Positions 1 through 8,648 of a DNA stretch of 64,000 nucleotides are shown here, one piece after another. Location of the stretch: NCBI GenBank assembly GCA_900468535.1, contig UBTY01000021.1:98036-162035 (forward strand), read 5' to 3'. The position numbers were made by a program, and so were the translations under genes. Source of the DNA: Hyphomicrobiales bacterium (GTDB lineage: Bacteria > Pseudomonadota > Alphaproteobacteria > Rhizobiales > Rhizobiaceae). Positions within the stretch are counted from its first letter, which is position 1, and each line of letters starts with the position of its first letter. Below the pieces are notes generated by a model. The model was not told the origin of the DNA. It ran no database searches and was given only the letters and a program-made list of their open reading frames with translations.

Positions 1-1927
1 CCCAAAGGCTCGCCATATGTGCCGGAGCACCAACCGGAGTCTTGCCCAGCGTCGACGCGACGTTGCTCTTGGTGACTTCAACATCGGCGTAGGTGTAGGC
101 GGCACTGAGGTTCAGCCCGTCCATGATGGCGAACTTCGCTCCCAGTTCAACCCCGCGCGAGCGCACTTCGCCCGTCTGAGTCTGGCAGGTCGTGGAACTG
201 CAGCCGGTAATCGTGGTGTTGGTACTCGTATGCACGGTGTCCGTCGTCAGGACATTCTGTTGCGTCAGGTCATAAAGTGCGACGGTGAAGAGGCCGTCGA
301 AATTGGTCGGTTGATACTTTACCCCGACTTCATATTGCTGCCCGGTCGTCGGCTTGAAAGGCGTGCCGCCGTAGCCGGTGCCCATCGTCGGATCAAACGA
401 AGTGGCATAGCTCGCGTAAGGCGCAATTCCATTGTCGAACTCGTATAGGAGGCCAGCTTTCCAGGTAAACGCGCTGTCGGTCGTATCGACCTCTTTCACC
501 GCACCGCTTGAAAGCGTCGTGGTCGCGCTGTTGATGGAAGACCAGTCGTTACGGCCGGCGAGCACGAACGCCCAGTTGTCGACTTTTACCTGATCCTGGA
601 TGTAGATGCCGGTCTGGCGACGGGTCTGGTCCTGCTGACCCGTGAAAGCCACGTTCGGCGCGGCCTCGTAAACAGGATTGAGGTAATTGATGTAAGTCGT
701 GGCGCCGTTTCCATAGGTCGAGCGGGCGTCGACGAGCTGATAATCGAGGCCAAAGAGAACCTTGTGCTCGAGCGCTCCGGTGTCGAAATCGGCCTCAAGC
801 TGATTGTCGATCGCAAGCGCATTGAACTGTTCGACGTAGTGCGTCGATTGCCGCCCGATGCAAAGATAGGCGACGCCGCCGCAACTGGCGGCCGCGGCCC
901 AGGCATTCGCGTTCGGAACGACGGAATAGGCCTTGAACTCGCTTTCGCTGTGCATCAACCGCAGATTCTGCCTGGCCGTCCAGACGTCGTTGAAATGATG
1001 CTCCAGTTCGTAGCCGATGGTCGCCTGGGTCCGCTCGAACGAATTGTAGTTGGGGTTGCCGCTGAAGAAGTCGTACGGAATCTGGCCGTTCGGATTGGTC
1101 TGCAGGGTTCCGAGAGCGGGCATCCAGTTTGTTAGGGCCGCATTCGGATCGCGGGTATAGCTCGCCTTGATCGTCAAGGTCGTGTCTTCGTCCGGCGACC
1201 ATGTCAGCGATGGCGCGATGGCGATCCGCTTGCTGTCGGAATAGTCGAAGCCGAGATCATACAGACGTCCGACGCCGGTCAGGCGATAGAGGAGGTCGCC
1301 GCTTTCATCGACCGGCCCGGTAAAGTCGAAGCCAGCCTCGGCACGACCATCGTTGCCGAAGCGCGTGAACACCTCGTTGGCACTTTCCGACTGAGGCTCC
1401 TTGCTGACGAGATTGACGATGCCGCCGGGATTTCCCGAGCCGTAGAGCACGGATGCCGGTCCGCGCGTGATTTCGATGCCATCAAGCAGATAGGGGTCGA
1501 TCGACGGCACATCGTAATTGATGCCCGTCGGCAGGCGTAGTCCATCCCAATAATGAACGTAGTTGGCGTTACCGCCGAAGCCACCGAAGCCGCGAATAAA
1601 GACGCTGTCGAAGCGATCGCCGGGCCGCGAACCTGTGGTCACGCCGGGTTCATAGCGAAGTGCCGACGATACACTGGTCGCGCCCTGCTTCTTGAACTGC
1701 TCGCTTGTTACCACCGATACCGACTGGGGAGTCTCGATGATGGCGGTGTCCGTCTTCGTGCCAGCGCGCGAACGCTTGGCGACAGGGCCGCTGTCCTTAC
1801 CCTTCTCTCCCGTGATCGTGATCTTCTGCAGGTCCGTTGCAGATTGATCCTCGGCCATGGCGGTCGTCACCGCAAAGAGGCTCGCCGATCCGGCCAGCAA
1901 CCCTGCAACGATCTGTCGGTAAGTCAT
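1..1927 (-). CDS. TonB-dependent siderophore receptor, C-terminus cut by window edge
   Basis: Outer-membrane receptor for a ferric siderophore, probably hydroxamate type (FhuA/FoxA-like). I read the frame on the minus strand from an ATG at 1927: a signal peptide ending around AMA-ED, then a TonB-box/plug region with the motif IETPQSVSVVT typical of siderophore receptor plugs, then SIDPYLLDGIEITRGPAS and GSGNPGGIVNLVSK (plug-domain hallmarks), then beta-barrel sequence. The reading frame is open to base 1, where it ends inside the barrel (PVGAPAHMASLW), so the last strands are outside the window. It diverges from the AraC regulator at 2122, the usual layout for an inducer-responsive siderophore receptor. 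The siderophore itself cannot be named from sequence. Confidence 0.9.
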   Translation of the reverse strand, partial: MTYRQIVAGLLAGSASLFAVTTAMAEDQSATDLQKITITGEKGKDSGPVAKRSRAGTKTDTAIIETPQSVSVVTSEQFKKQGATSVSSALRYEPGVTTGSRPGDRFDSVFIRGFGGFGGNANYVHYWDGLRLPTGINYDVPSIDPYLLDGIEITRGPASVLYGSGNPGGIVNLVSKEPQSESANEVFTRFGNDGRAEAGFDFTGPVDESGDLLYRLTGVGRLYDLGFDYSDSKRIAIAPSLTWSPDEDTTLTIKASYTRDPNAALTNWMPALGTLQTNPNGQIPYDFFSGNPNYNSFERTQATIGYELEHHFNDVWTARQNLRLMHSESEFKAYSVVPNANAWAAAASCGGVAYLCIGRQSTHYVEQFNALAIDNQLEADFDTGALEHKVLFGLDYQLVDARSTYGNGATTYINYLNPVYEAAPNVAFTGQQDQTRRQTGIYIQDQVKVDNWAFVLAGRNDWSSINSATTTLSSGAVKEVDTTDSAFTWKAGLLYEFDNGIAPYASYATSFDPTMGTGYGGTPFKPTTGQQYEVGVKYQPTNFDGLFTVALYDLTQQNVLTTDTVHTSTNTTITGCSSTTCQTQTGEVRSRGVELGAKFAIMDGLNLSAAYTYADVEVTKSNVASTLGKTPVGAPAHMASLW

Positions 1928-1961
1928 CTATCCCTCGCGAATACATCTATAGCGGTGCGCA

Positions 1962-1988
1962 TCCATCACGATTTAAAAAGATGATGGA
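1962..1988. promoter_or_regulatory. Inverted repeat in receptor/AraC divergent promoter
   Basis: TCCATCA at 1962-1968 and TGATGGA at 1982-1988 are exact reverse complements separated by 13 bases. The site lies 35-61 bases upstream of the TonB receptor start, where an operator or iron-responsive site would be expected. No canonical Fur box was recognised. The assignment is positional only. Confidence 0.35.
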
Positions 1989-2041
1989 AGTTGTCATGTT
2001 TTGGCGTTATAGCCATTTGCGACGGCATGGCCATGATGAAG

Positions 2042-2071
2042 TTGTTTGAGAAAACGACAGTTTTGTTTGAG
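2042..2071. promoter_or_regulatory. 21-bp-spaced direct repeat, candidate AraC operator
   Basis: TTGTTTGAG occurs exactly twice, at 2042-2050 and 2063-2071, with a period of 21 bases (two helical turns). AraC-family proteins commonly bind direct half-sites at this spacing. The pair sits 51-80 bases upstream of the AraC-type regulator start and in the shared promoter with the receptor gene. Confidence 0.5.
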
Positions 2072-2121
2072 TTCGAAAGGGGCGGGAACCGCCCGGTTCC
2101 AAAAATGGATAAAGTTGCCCG

Positions 2122-3108
2122 ATGAGCTCTCTTCTAAAAGCGCATGAATTCTTTGGGCAGATGCAGGCAGGAAACCGTTCCTTCCGGCTGCTGAACTCCA
2201 ACATCGAGTCCGACAAGGCTCTTTTGAAAGGCAGCTTCAGCAAGACCGCGATCCGGTCGGGCCTCAGCGTGCATTATTCCGACGTCACGAACCTTTGCGA
2301 TCTCCACACCGAAACGGAGGCGCCGGCTCACCTCGGGATCAAGCTGTTTTTCCGGGGCGGCGTTTCTGCGAGTATCGGAGACCAGGACATTCCGATGCCG
2401 CGCAGGCACGATCGCGATCGCTGGACGCCCTCGGCCACGCTCTTCCACCAGAAAGGCCCAGAGGTCTTTCGGCGGCGGGCGGCGATCGGTGACCGGGTGC
2501 GCAAACTGACGATCAAGATATTTCCGGAATGGCTGGAGTCGGGAGACATGTTCTCCGATGCAAGCGCCAACGGGATCAGGCGCTTTACGGCTCAAACGCT
2601 GGCAGCGCGCTCGTGGACGCCGAGCGCTGCCCTGCTGGCGCTGGCCGAACAGGTGATCCGCCCTCCGGCGATCGAACCTTGCCTCAGCCGCCTCTATATC
2701 GAGAGCCGGGTGCTCGGCATCATCGGAGAGGCTTTCGGAATGCTCTCCGAGCATCATCAGCCGTCCGATGGGCGAAGCGACCTCACGGTCGCCGAAAGAC
2801 GCCGCCTCATTCTGGCTGAAGAGCTGATTGCCGGCACAACCGATCCACTTTCGCTTGAGGAAATCGCGGCAACCGCTGGGGTCGGCGTCAACACGCTGCA
2901 GCGTCTCTTCCATGCCGCCCATGACACAACCGTCTTTCATTACGTCCGCGCCAGAAGACTTGAGCAGGCTCGGCTCGCGCTCGAGAACGAGGAACTGTCG
3001 ATCGCACATGCGGCATACATGGCCGGCTATACCAGCGCCGCGAACTTCTCCACGGCCTTCAAACGGCGCTTTGGCTTTACGCCCAAGGACGCGCGGCGCC
3101 CCAAATAG
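2122..3108 (+). CDS. AraC-family transcriptional regulator of siderophore uptake
   Basis: A 328-residue AraC/XylS-type activator. The C-terminal third (from about residue 225) carries the two helix-turn-helix motifs: LSLEEIAATAGVGVNTLQRLF and the second, well conserved AAYMAGYTSAANFSTAFKRRFG, ending FTPKDARRPK. The N-terminal part is a poorly conserved ligand-sensing domain, as in PchR-like regulators that sense ferric siderophores. It is divergent from the TonB-dependent receptor and followed on the same strand by a FhuC-type ATPase, so a role in inducing siderophore uptake is likely but inferred. No strong ribosome binding site is visible before the ATG at 2122. Confidence 0.85.
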   Translation: MSSLLKAHEFFGQMQAGNRSFRLLNSNIESDKALLKGSFSKTAIRSGLSVHYSDVTNLCDLHTETEAPAHLGIKLFFRGGVSASIGDQDIPMPRRHDRDRWTPSATLFHQKGPEVFRRRAAIGDRVRKLTIKIFPEWLESGDMFSDASANGIRRFTAQTLAARSWTPSAALLALAEQVIRPPAIEPCLSRLYIESRVLGIIGEAFGMLSEHHQPSDGRSDLTVAERRRLILAEELIAGTTDPLSLEEIAATAGVGVNTLQRLFHAAHDTTVFHYVRARRLEQARLALENEELSIAHAAYMAGYTSAANFSTAFKRRFGFTPKDARRPK

Positions 3109-3232
3109 ACACCCATACACGCTCGGATTCCCATGAAGCACATTGCCGTGTTTCTAAGTTGACATATGCAGTAAGGTTTTGCAGAAGCATTGGCGCATTC
3201 AAAGTGCTTTTGCCGAATTCGGAGATGCTCGT

Positions 3233-4012
3233 ATGGCGACCACGTTCCTGTCCATGTCTCAGGTGCACTACGAAGCCGAGAAGAAACAAATCCTCTCCGG
3301 TATCGATCTTTCGCTCGAGAAAGGTCGCGTCTACGGTCTGGTCGGCCAGAATGGCAGCGGCAAGAGCACCCTTCTAAAAATCATGGCACGGCAGATCTCT
3401 CCCACCTCTGGCGATGTCCACCTGCTGGGCGAGACCGCAGCGAGCTGGAAAGCCCGGGCTTTCGCCCGCGAAGTCGCCTACATGCCGCAATTCACGCCGG
3501 CAACAGATGGCATGACGGTGCGCGAACTCGTCGCTCTTGGTCGCTTCCCCTGGCATGGAACGCTTGGCCGCTTTACGAAGAGCGACCAGCAGCTTGTCGA
3601 TGATGCCATCGAGAGAACCGATCTCGAGCGTTTTCGGGATAGTCTGGTTGCGAACATGTCGGGCGGCGAACGCCAACGTGCCTGGATCGCAATGATGCTT
3701 GCGCAGAACGCGAGCTGCCTGCTTCTCGACGAACCCACTTCAGCGCTCGACCTGCTGCATCAGGATGGCGTCTTGGCCCTTCTGCGCGAACTCAGCCATG
3801 AGCGCGGCCTGACCATTGTCGTGGTTCTCCACGACATCAACCTCGCGGCACGCTACTGCGACGAGATCGTTGCGCTGAACAACGGCCGGATTTCCGCGCA
3901 GGGACGCCCTGGCGAGATCGTTCAGTCCGACGTGCTGAAATCGGTCTTTGGTGTCGAGATGGGCGTGTTCCCGCACCCCGTCAGCCACGCGCCGATCAGC
4001 TATATCCTCTAA
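3233..4012 (+). CDS. Iron-siderophore ABC transporter ATP-binding protein (FhuC/FepC type)
   Basis: Cytoplasmic ATPase of 259 residues that would power ferric-siderophore uptake through an inner-membrane permease. Walker A is GQNGSGKST (residues 38-46), the signature is SGGERQR (143-149) and Walker B is CLLLDEP (162-168), followed by the D-loop SALD and an H-loop His in VVVLHDIN. The VRELVALGRFPWHG segment is typical of the FhuC/FepC/BtuD group. The start at 3233 is chosen over an upstream ATG at 3179 because GGAG at 3221-3224 is well spaced. No permease or periplasmic binding protein gene is next to it, so its partners must lie elsewhere. Confidence 0.9.
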   Translation: MATTFLSMSQVHYEAEKKQILSGIDLSLEKGRVYGLVGQNGSGKSTLLKIMARQISPTSGDVHLLGETAASWKARAFAREVAYMPQFTPATDGMTVRELVALGRFPWHGTLGRFTKSDQQLVDDAIERTDLERFRDSLVANMSGGERQRAWIAMMLAQNASCLLLDEPTSALDLLHQDGVLALLRELSHERGLTIVVVLHDINLAARYCDEIVALNNGRISAQGRPGEIVQSDVLKSVFGVEMGVFPHPVSHAPISYIL

Positions 4013-4351
4013 AACACACTAAAACCAAAGTCGGCAGCACGCTCGCATCTGCGATTGCAGGAGTGTGTCGGCGCAGGCTTGCTCGGTTATCGCGACGTCC
4101 GCTGTGTCACGCTGATATACCTCCCAGCCCGATCCATCCCGGCACCTTATTCGCCTTGAAATCGCTTCTATTCTGCGGGAGCGACGAGCTTCGTCGACCA
4201 CGCACGGCCTTTGTGTTGATGCGCTGAGTTCTCGATGAATGACCGTTGTCGGAACGTGATCGCGAGACGCGGTCACTACGGCCTCACTTCGCATTATTGA
4301 CTTTTGTCAGCATCAGTGAATTATGTCAGAACAGATTCTTGAAGGGCCCCC
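4013..4351. other. 339-bp intergenic region before the SorC regulator
   Basis: No convincing gene is visible on either strand. It holds the end of the iron block and the presumed promoter of the SorC regulator, including the operator-like motif at 4297-4309. Confidence 0.6.
4297..4309. promoter_or_regulatory. Operator-like motif upstream of SorC regulator
   Basis: TTGACTTTTGTCA contains the dyad TGAC-TTTT-GTCA. It matches TTGACATTTGACA at 11268-11280, the right arm of a perfect palindrome in the promoter of the kinase/isomerase operon, at 11 of 13 bases. It lies about 43 bases before the regulator start, consistent with autoregulation. This is a sequence match only. Confidence 0.5.
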
Positions 4352-5332
4352 ATGCCGATACGCGCCACCGACCAGATCATCCACAAGGCCGCCTGGCTCT
4401 ATTATAATCACGGCCTGCGCCAGGACGAAGTTGCACAGAAACTGGAGATTTCCCGCGCTTCGATCGCGGCATATCTGCGCCGCGCGCGTGAGATGGGCAT
4501 CGTCACGATCACCACATCCTCCGAGCTGTTTTCAGACGACGTTCTCGCCCGCGAGCTTGAGGATGCAACGGGTCTGACGACAGCCTGGATCGTCCCTGAG
4601 GACCGGCAGGCTATGGATCCTGCTGCGGAAATGCCAGTCGTGGCAGCCTCTGTTTTCCTCGAACTGATTGAGAAAGGCGACCGGATCGGCGTGGCGTGGG
4701 GCCGTACGGTCTATCATATCGCCGACGTGATGCCGTTCGCGGATCTGCGCGGCGTAACCGTCGTGCAGCTTTGCGGAAACCTCGGCGCGCCCTATTCCTA
4801 CCGTCCGGATCAGTGCACGACAGAAATTGCCCGCCGTCTAAATGCCGAAGGCATCAACTTCTACGCACCACTCGTACTTTCAACCGAACGTCTGGCCGAG
4901 GAATTGCGCGGCGAGCCTGTCATCAAGGAGCAGCTTGCGACGATCTCCGATTGCCAGCTGGCTCTCTATTCGGTCGGCGGCATCGAGGATGACAGTCACC
5001 TCGTCAAATGTGGCGCGCTATCCGCTGAAGATATGCATGCTCTTGGAAAGAACGGGGCCGCCGGCGTCATCGCCGGACAGCTGATCGACCGCGATGGCCA
5101 ATGGGTGGATTGCGCCCATAACCGGCGCTGCATATCCGCCGATCTGGATTCGATACGCGCCATCAAGAAACGCATGCTTGTCGTGCAGGAAGACAACAAG
5201 TTCGAGCCTCTGATGGCTGCCCTCAGGGGCGGCTTCGCATCGCATCTCATCGTCACCACCTCGATGGCGCGCAGGGTCATGGAGCGCTGGAACCGGGAAG
5301 GGCTTGGCAAAGGCGCTCCAGGCGCCGCCTAG
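4352..5332 (+). CDS. SorC/DeoR-family sugar-responsive transcriptional regulator
   Basis: A 326-residue regulator. The N-terminal helix-turn-helix (about residues 20-45, DEVAQKLEISRASIAAYLRR) is followed by a large SorC-type sugar-phosphate-binding domain with the family landmarks GVAWGRTVY, VVQLCGN and LYSVGGI. Such proteins usually bind a phosphorylated sugar intermediate and control the adjacent catabolic operon. GAAGGG at 4341-4346 is well placed before the ATG. It is 50 bases upstream of the aldolase/dehydrogenase gene on the same strand, and its promoter shares a motif with the divergent importer/kinase promoter at 11252-11280, so it is the likely regulator of the whole 4.3-16.8 kb block. 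Confidence 0.88.
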   Translation: MPIRATDQIIHKAAWLYYNHGLRQDEVAQKLEISRASIAAYLRRAREMGIVTITTSSELFSDDVLARELEDATGLTTAWIVPEDRQAMDPAAEMPVVAASVFLELIEKGDRIGVAWGRTVYHIADVMPFADLRGVTVVQLCGNLGAPYSYRPDQCTTEIARRLNAEGINFYAPLVLSTERLAEELRGEPVIKEQLATISDCQLALYSVGGIEDDSHLVKCGALSAEDMHALGKNGAAGVIAGQLIDRDGQWVDCAHNRRCISADLDSIRAIKKRMLVVQEDNKFEPLMAALRGGFASHLIVTTSMARRVMERWNREGLGKGAPGAA

Positions 5333-5382
5333 GTTTCATCAGGCAGCCCTTAGTGCAGCCGACTTATCGGGAGGAACATACA

Positions 5383-7437
5383 ATGGAAAATCTGTGGCGC
5401 GACGACACGGCGGAGAAGGTCGTCGCCGATTACGCAGCGAAGGGGATCGGCCGTGACCTTGCGCTGCGAACCTATACGACCCGGCTTTTGGGCGGTGAAC
5501 CTCGTCTCGTTCTCCACGGCGGCGGAAACACGTCCGTCAAGACCGAAGCCACCGATATGGTCGGCGATACGCACGTGGTGTTGTGCGTAAAGGGGAGCGG
5601 ATGGGACATGGGCACGATAGAGCCGCCCGGCCTGCCTGCGGTGAAGATGGGCCCGCTTCTGAAGAGCCGCAGGTTCGAGAAGCTATCCGATGAAGACATG
5701 GTGACGCTGTTGCGGGCCAATCTCATGGATCCGGCCGCTCCAAATCCGTCGGTTGAGGCGCTGCTTCATGCCTTCCTGCCGCACAAGTTCGTCGATCATA
5801 CCCATTCGACCGCGATCCTTGCGATTGCCGACCAGGCCGAAAGCCGAACGATGTCGCAACAGCTATTCGGCAAGAAGATGGGCTTCGTGCCTTACATCAT
5901 GCCCGGCTTTGCCTTGGCCAAGGCCGCCGCAGAGGTCTTCGAGCAGGACCCGACGGTCGAAGGGCTGATCCTCGACAAGCACGGAATATTCACGTTCGGC
6001 GAAACGGCGAAAGAAGCCTATGACCGAATGATCCACTACGTCACGCTTGCGGAGGACTACGTTACGCGAAACGGGCGCAATCCCTTTACGCCCGCCCGCC
6101 TCCCAGCCGCGATTGCGGACGCGAACGATATTGCGCCAATGCTGCGTGGCGCGGTCGCCGTGAACAAAGGTAACGGCCGCTTCGACCGCATGGTGAGCGT
6201 CTTCCGGAGTTCCCCTGCTATCCTCGATTTCGTCAACGCGGCGGAGGTCGAGGATATGGCTGCGCGCGGCGTCTCGACCCCCGACCTCTCGATCCGCATC
6301 AAGACAGGCCCGGTCGTACTGCCAGCGCCGGCGCGAGAAGCGCTGGCCGGCTATCGCGACGTCATCGATCAGCGCGTTGCATCTTTTGTCGCCGATTACA
6401 CCGAGTATTTCCGCAGCAATGACGCCCGAACCGACGTAAGGCGCATCATGCTCGATCCGAAGCCGCGGCTGACCCTAGTGCCCGGCGTCGGCATGTTTGG
6501 CCATGGACGCACCTACAAGGATGCCGCGATAGCGGCCGATGTCGGCGAAATGTGGATCGAGGCGGCGCGAGATGCTGAATCGGTGGGACGTTTCGAACCG
6601 GTAAGCCGTTCGGATCTCTTCGATCTCGAATATTGGTCGCTGGAACAGGCAAAGCTCAGCGGCGCCAAGCCAAAGCCGTTTACGGGCCAGGTTGTTCTTG
6701 TGACAGGTGGTGCCGGCGCCATCGGCGCTGCGATCGTGAAAGCCTTCGCCGCCGAGGGTGCCCATGCTGTCATTGTCGACCTGGATGGCGAAAAGGCAGC
6801 CGCGATCGCGAAGGCCGTTGGCAACAGCGCAATCGGCGTAGGATGTGACATAACGGATCCCGCATCTGTCCGTGCCGCTTTTGATGCGGCCGTGTCGAGG
6901 TTCGGCGGGGTCGATATCGTCGTCTCCAACGCCGGCGCCGCTTGGGAAAGCCCGATCGCCACGATGGACGATGCGCTTCTACGAAAGAGCTTCGAGCTCA
7001 ACTTCTTCGCTCACCAGAGCGTGGCACAGAATGCCGTGCGCGTCATGAAGGCCCAGGCAACCGGCGGCGTCCTGCTCTTCAATGCATCGAAGCAGGCGGT
7101 CAATCCAGGCGCAAAATTCGGCGCCTATGGTTTGCCGAAGGCAGCAACACTCTTCTTGTCCCGCCAATACGCGCTCGAGCACGGCGCGGACAACATCCGC
7201 GTCAACGCCGTGAACGCCGACCGGATCCGCTCCGGTCTGCTGAACGACGAGATGATTGAGAACCGATCGGCTGCACGCGGTGTGTCAACGGACGAGTATA
7301 TGGCTGGAAACCTTCTCGGCCTCGAGGTGACGGCGGATGACGTGGCGCGAGCCTTCGTCCATCACGCGCTGGCGGAACGCACGACAGCAGACGTTACGAC
7401 AGTCGACGGCGGAAACATCGCAGCGGCAATGCGTTAG
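5383..7437 (+). CDS. Bifunctional class II aldolase / short-chain dehydrogenase (RhaD-SDR fusion)
   Basis: A 684-residue fusion. Residues 1 to about 400 are a class II aldolase of the RhaD/FucA type: phosphate loop HGGGNTSVKT (45-54), metal ligands in HTH (139-141) and His200 in DKHGIFTFGE. Residues about 435-684 are an SDR: TGGAGAIG (441-448), NAG (516-518), Ser569 and Tyr582-x3-Lys586, so both halves look active. Related fusions cleave rhamnulose-1-phosphate to DHAP and lactaldehyde and then oxidise the aldehyde. Here no rhamnose isomerase or kinase is present. The likely substrate is the ketose-1-phosphate made by the MtnK/MtnA-like pair at 11357-13719. The ATG at 5383 follows a GGGAGG box; an ATG at 5353 is less likely. 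Confidence 0.88.
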   Translation: MENLWRDDTAEKVVADYAAKGIGRDLALRTYTTRLLGGEPRLVLHGGGNTSVKTEATDMVGDTHVVLCVKGSGWDMGTIEPPGLPAVKMGPLLKSRRFEKLSDEDMVTLLRANLMDPAAPNPSVEALLHAFLPHKFVDHTHSTAILAIADQAESRTMSQQLFGKKMGFVPYIMPGFALAKAAAEVFEQDPTVEGLILDKHGIFTFGETAKEAYDRMIHYVTLAEDYVTRNGRNPFTPARLPAAIADANDIAPMLRGAVAVNKGNGRFDRMVSVFRSSPAILDFVNAAEVEDMAARGVSTPDLSIRIKTGPVVLPAPAREALAGYRDVIDQRVASFVADYTEYFRSNDARTDVRRIMLDPKPRLTLVPGVGMFGHGRTYKDAAIAADVGEMWIEAARDAESVGRFEPVSRSDLFDLEYWSLEQAKLSGAKPKPFTGQVVLVTGGAGAIGAAIVKAFAAEGAHAVIVDLDGEKAAAIAKAVGNSAIGVGCDITDPASVRAAFDAAVSRFGGVDIVVSNAGAAWESPIATMDDALLRKSFELNFFAHQSVAQNAVRVMKAQATGGVLLFNASKQAVNPGAKFGAYGLPKAATLFLSRQYALEHGADNIRVNAVNADRIRSGLLNDEMIENRSAARGVSTDEYMAGNLLGLEVTADDVARAFVHHALAERTTADVTTVDGGNIAAAMR

Positions 7438-7502
7438 GCAAGGCATGGCCTCAGTGGGAAGGAGGCCAGCTTCCACCTGTTGCAGCTAGAACAAAGAATA
7501 AA

Positions 7503-7530
7503 AAAGGGACGACCGACCGGTCGTCCCTTT
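7503..7530. terminator. Bidirectional intrinsic terminator
   Basis: A perfect 13-bp stem: AAAGGGACGACCG (7503-7515) pairs with CGGTCGTCCCTTT (7518-7530). It is flanked by A-rich sequence on the left and T-rich sequence on the right, so it can act in both directions. It lies between the convergent aldolase gene (ends 7437) and the ABC binding-protein gene (ends 7553). Confidence 0.9.
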
Positions 7531-7552
7531 CTCTTTTGTCAATGCGATCTGC

Positions 7553-8596
7553 TTAGGGCTTCGGCATCCAAGCGGGCATGGCAACGTCGGCATGCGCGAA
7601 TTGCGGCAGCTTCACGCCGAGTTCTTCCATGTTCTTGATATCCTGATCATTCAGATCTTTCTGAGTGATCAGCGTTGGCGGCACGATGACCTGGTGGCCC
7701 GGGTCTTCGCCGGCAAGAAGCATGGCCAGCGTGCGCACCGAGACCTGACCAACGACAGCCGGATTCGTTGCAGCCGTCGCAGCCCAGGCAGAACCCGATT
7801 CCCGCATCGCCGCGATATCAGGCGTCGAAATGTCTGCGGAGTAGATCTTCACGTTCGACGACAGGCCAGCCTCATCGACGGCAATTTTCACGCCCTTGGC
7901 AAATTCGTCGTAGGGCGCAAACATCACGGTGATGTCAGGGTTGGCGGAGATTACCGAACGAGCCTGGTTCGCAACGGAGTTGGCAATCGGATTATCCATC
8001 GTGCCGAACTGGGCGGCTTCGTTGATGCCGTTGTACTTTGCCTTGAACTGCTTCCAGGTCTCGTCACGACGATCGAGCGGCGCAATACCGGCTACGTACA
8101 CGTAGCCTGCCTTGAAGCTTTCGCCGTTGTCCTTCACCGCCTGCTCCAGAGCCAGGCGAGCAAGGTCGCGGTCCGACTGCTCGACTTGGGGAATCTTGTC
8201 GTTCTCGACATTGACGTCGAAGGCGACAACCTTGATACCGGCATCGATCGCACGCTGTGCGGCTTCCTTCATGGATTCCGTCAGGCCGTGCTGGATGATG
8301 ATGCCCTGGACCTTGAGCGCGATCGCCTGGTCGACCATGTCAGCCTGGAGCGCCGCATCCTGTCGGCTGTCGAAAACCTGCAGCTGGACGCCGAGCGCCT
8401 TTGCCTGTGCCTCCACACCGGCAAGGTACGACTGGAAGAAGTCGCCGGTCGACAGATAGCGCACAAGCGCGATCTTCACGTCGCCCGGTTTGTCGAATGG
8501 CTTTGGCATGTCTGCCGCCGCCAATGGACCGGCGAATGCCGTCGCGCCCATCAGCCCGAGCGTTAATTTGCCCAGGGTTCTACGTGTTATGTTCAT
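7553..8596 (-). CDS. Sugar ABC transporter substrate-binding protein (ribose/rhamnose type)
   Basis: Periplasmic binding protein of 347 residues in the Peripla_BP_4 (RbsB-like) family. The N-terminus carries a twin-arginine-like motif (TRRTLGKL) followed by a hydrophobic stretch ending in PLAAA, so Tat export is plausible, which is unusual for this class. Start and length are typical; GGAGG precedes the ATG at 8596. It is the last gene of an importer operon in the order ATPase, permease, binding protein. Given its neighbours it probably binds a free pentose or 5-substituted pentose, an inference from context only. Confidence 0.9.
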   Translation of the reverse strand: MNITRRTLGKLTLGLMGATAFAGPLAAADMPKPFDKPGDVKIALVRYLSTGDFFQSYLAGVEAQAKALGVQLQVFDSRQDAALQADMVDQAIALKVQGIIIQHGLTESMKEAAQRAIDAGIKVVAFDVNVENDKIPQVEQSDRDLARLALEQAVKDNGESFKAGYVYVAGIAPLDRRDETWKQFKAKYNGINEAAQFGTMDNPIANSVANQARSVISANPDITVMFAPYDEFAKGVKIAVDEAGLSSNVKIYSADISTPDIAAMRESGSAWAATAATNPAVVGQVSVRTLAMLLAGEDPGHQVIVPPTLITQKDLNDQDIKNMEELGVKLPQFAHADVAMPAWMPKP

Positions 8597-8648
8597 TTCA
8601 GTCTCCTCCACTGGTGAACCTTGTCTATCCGCCTGCGGGCTGCGCCCG

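Noticed and set aside
2134..3141. 335-codon open frame antisense to the AraC regulator
   Set aside because: It mirrors the AraC gene, has no family features, and its codon use is that of a shadow frame in GC-rich DNA.
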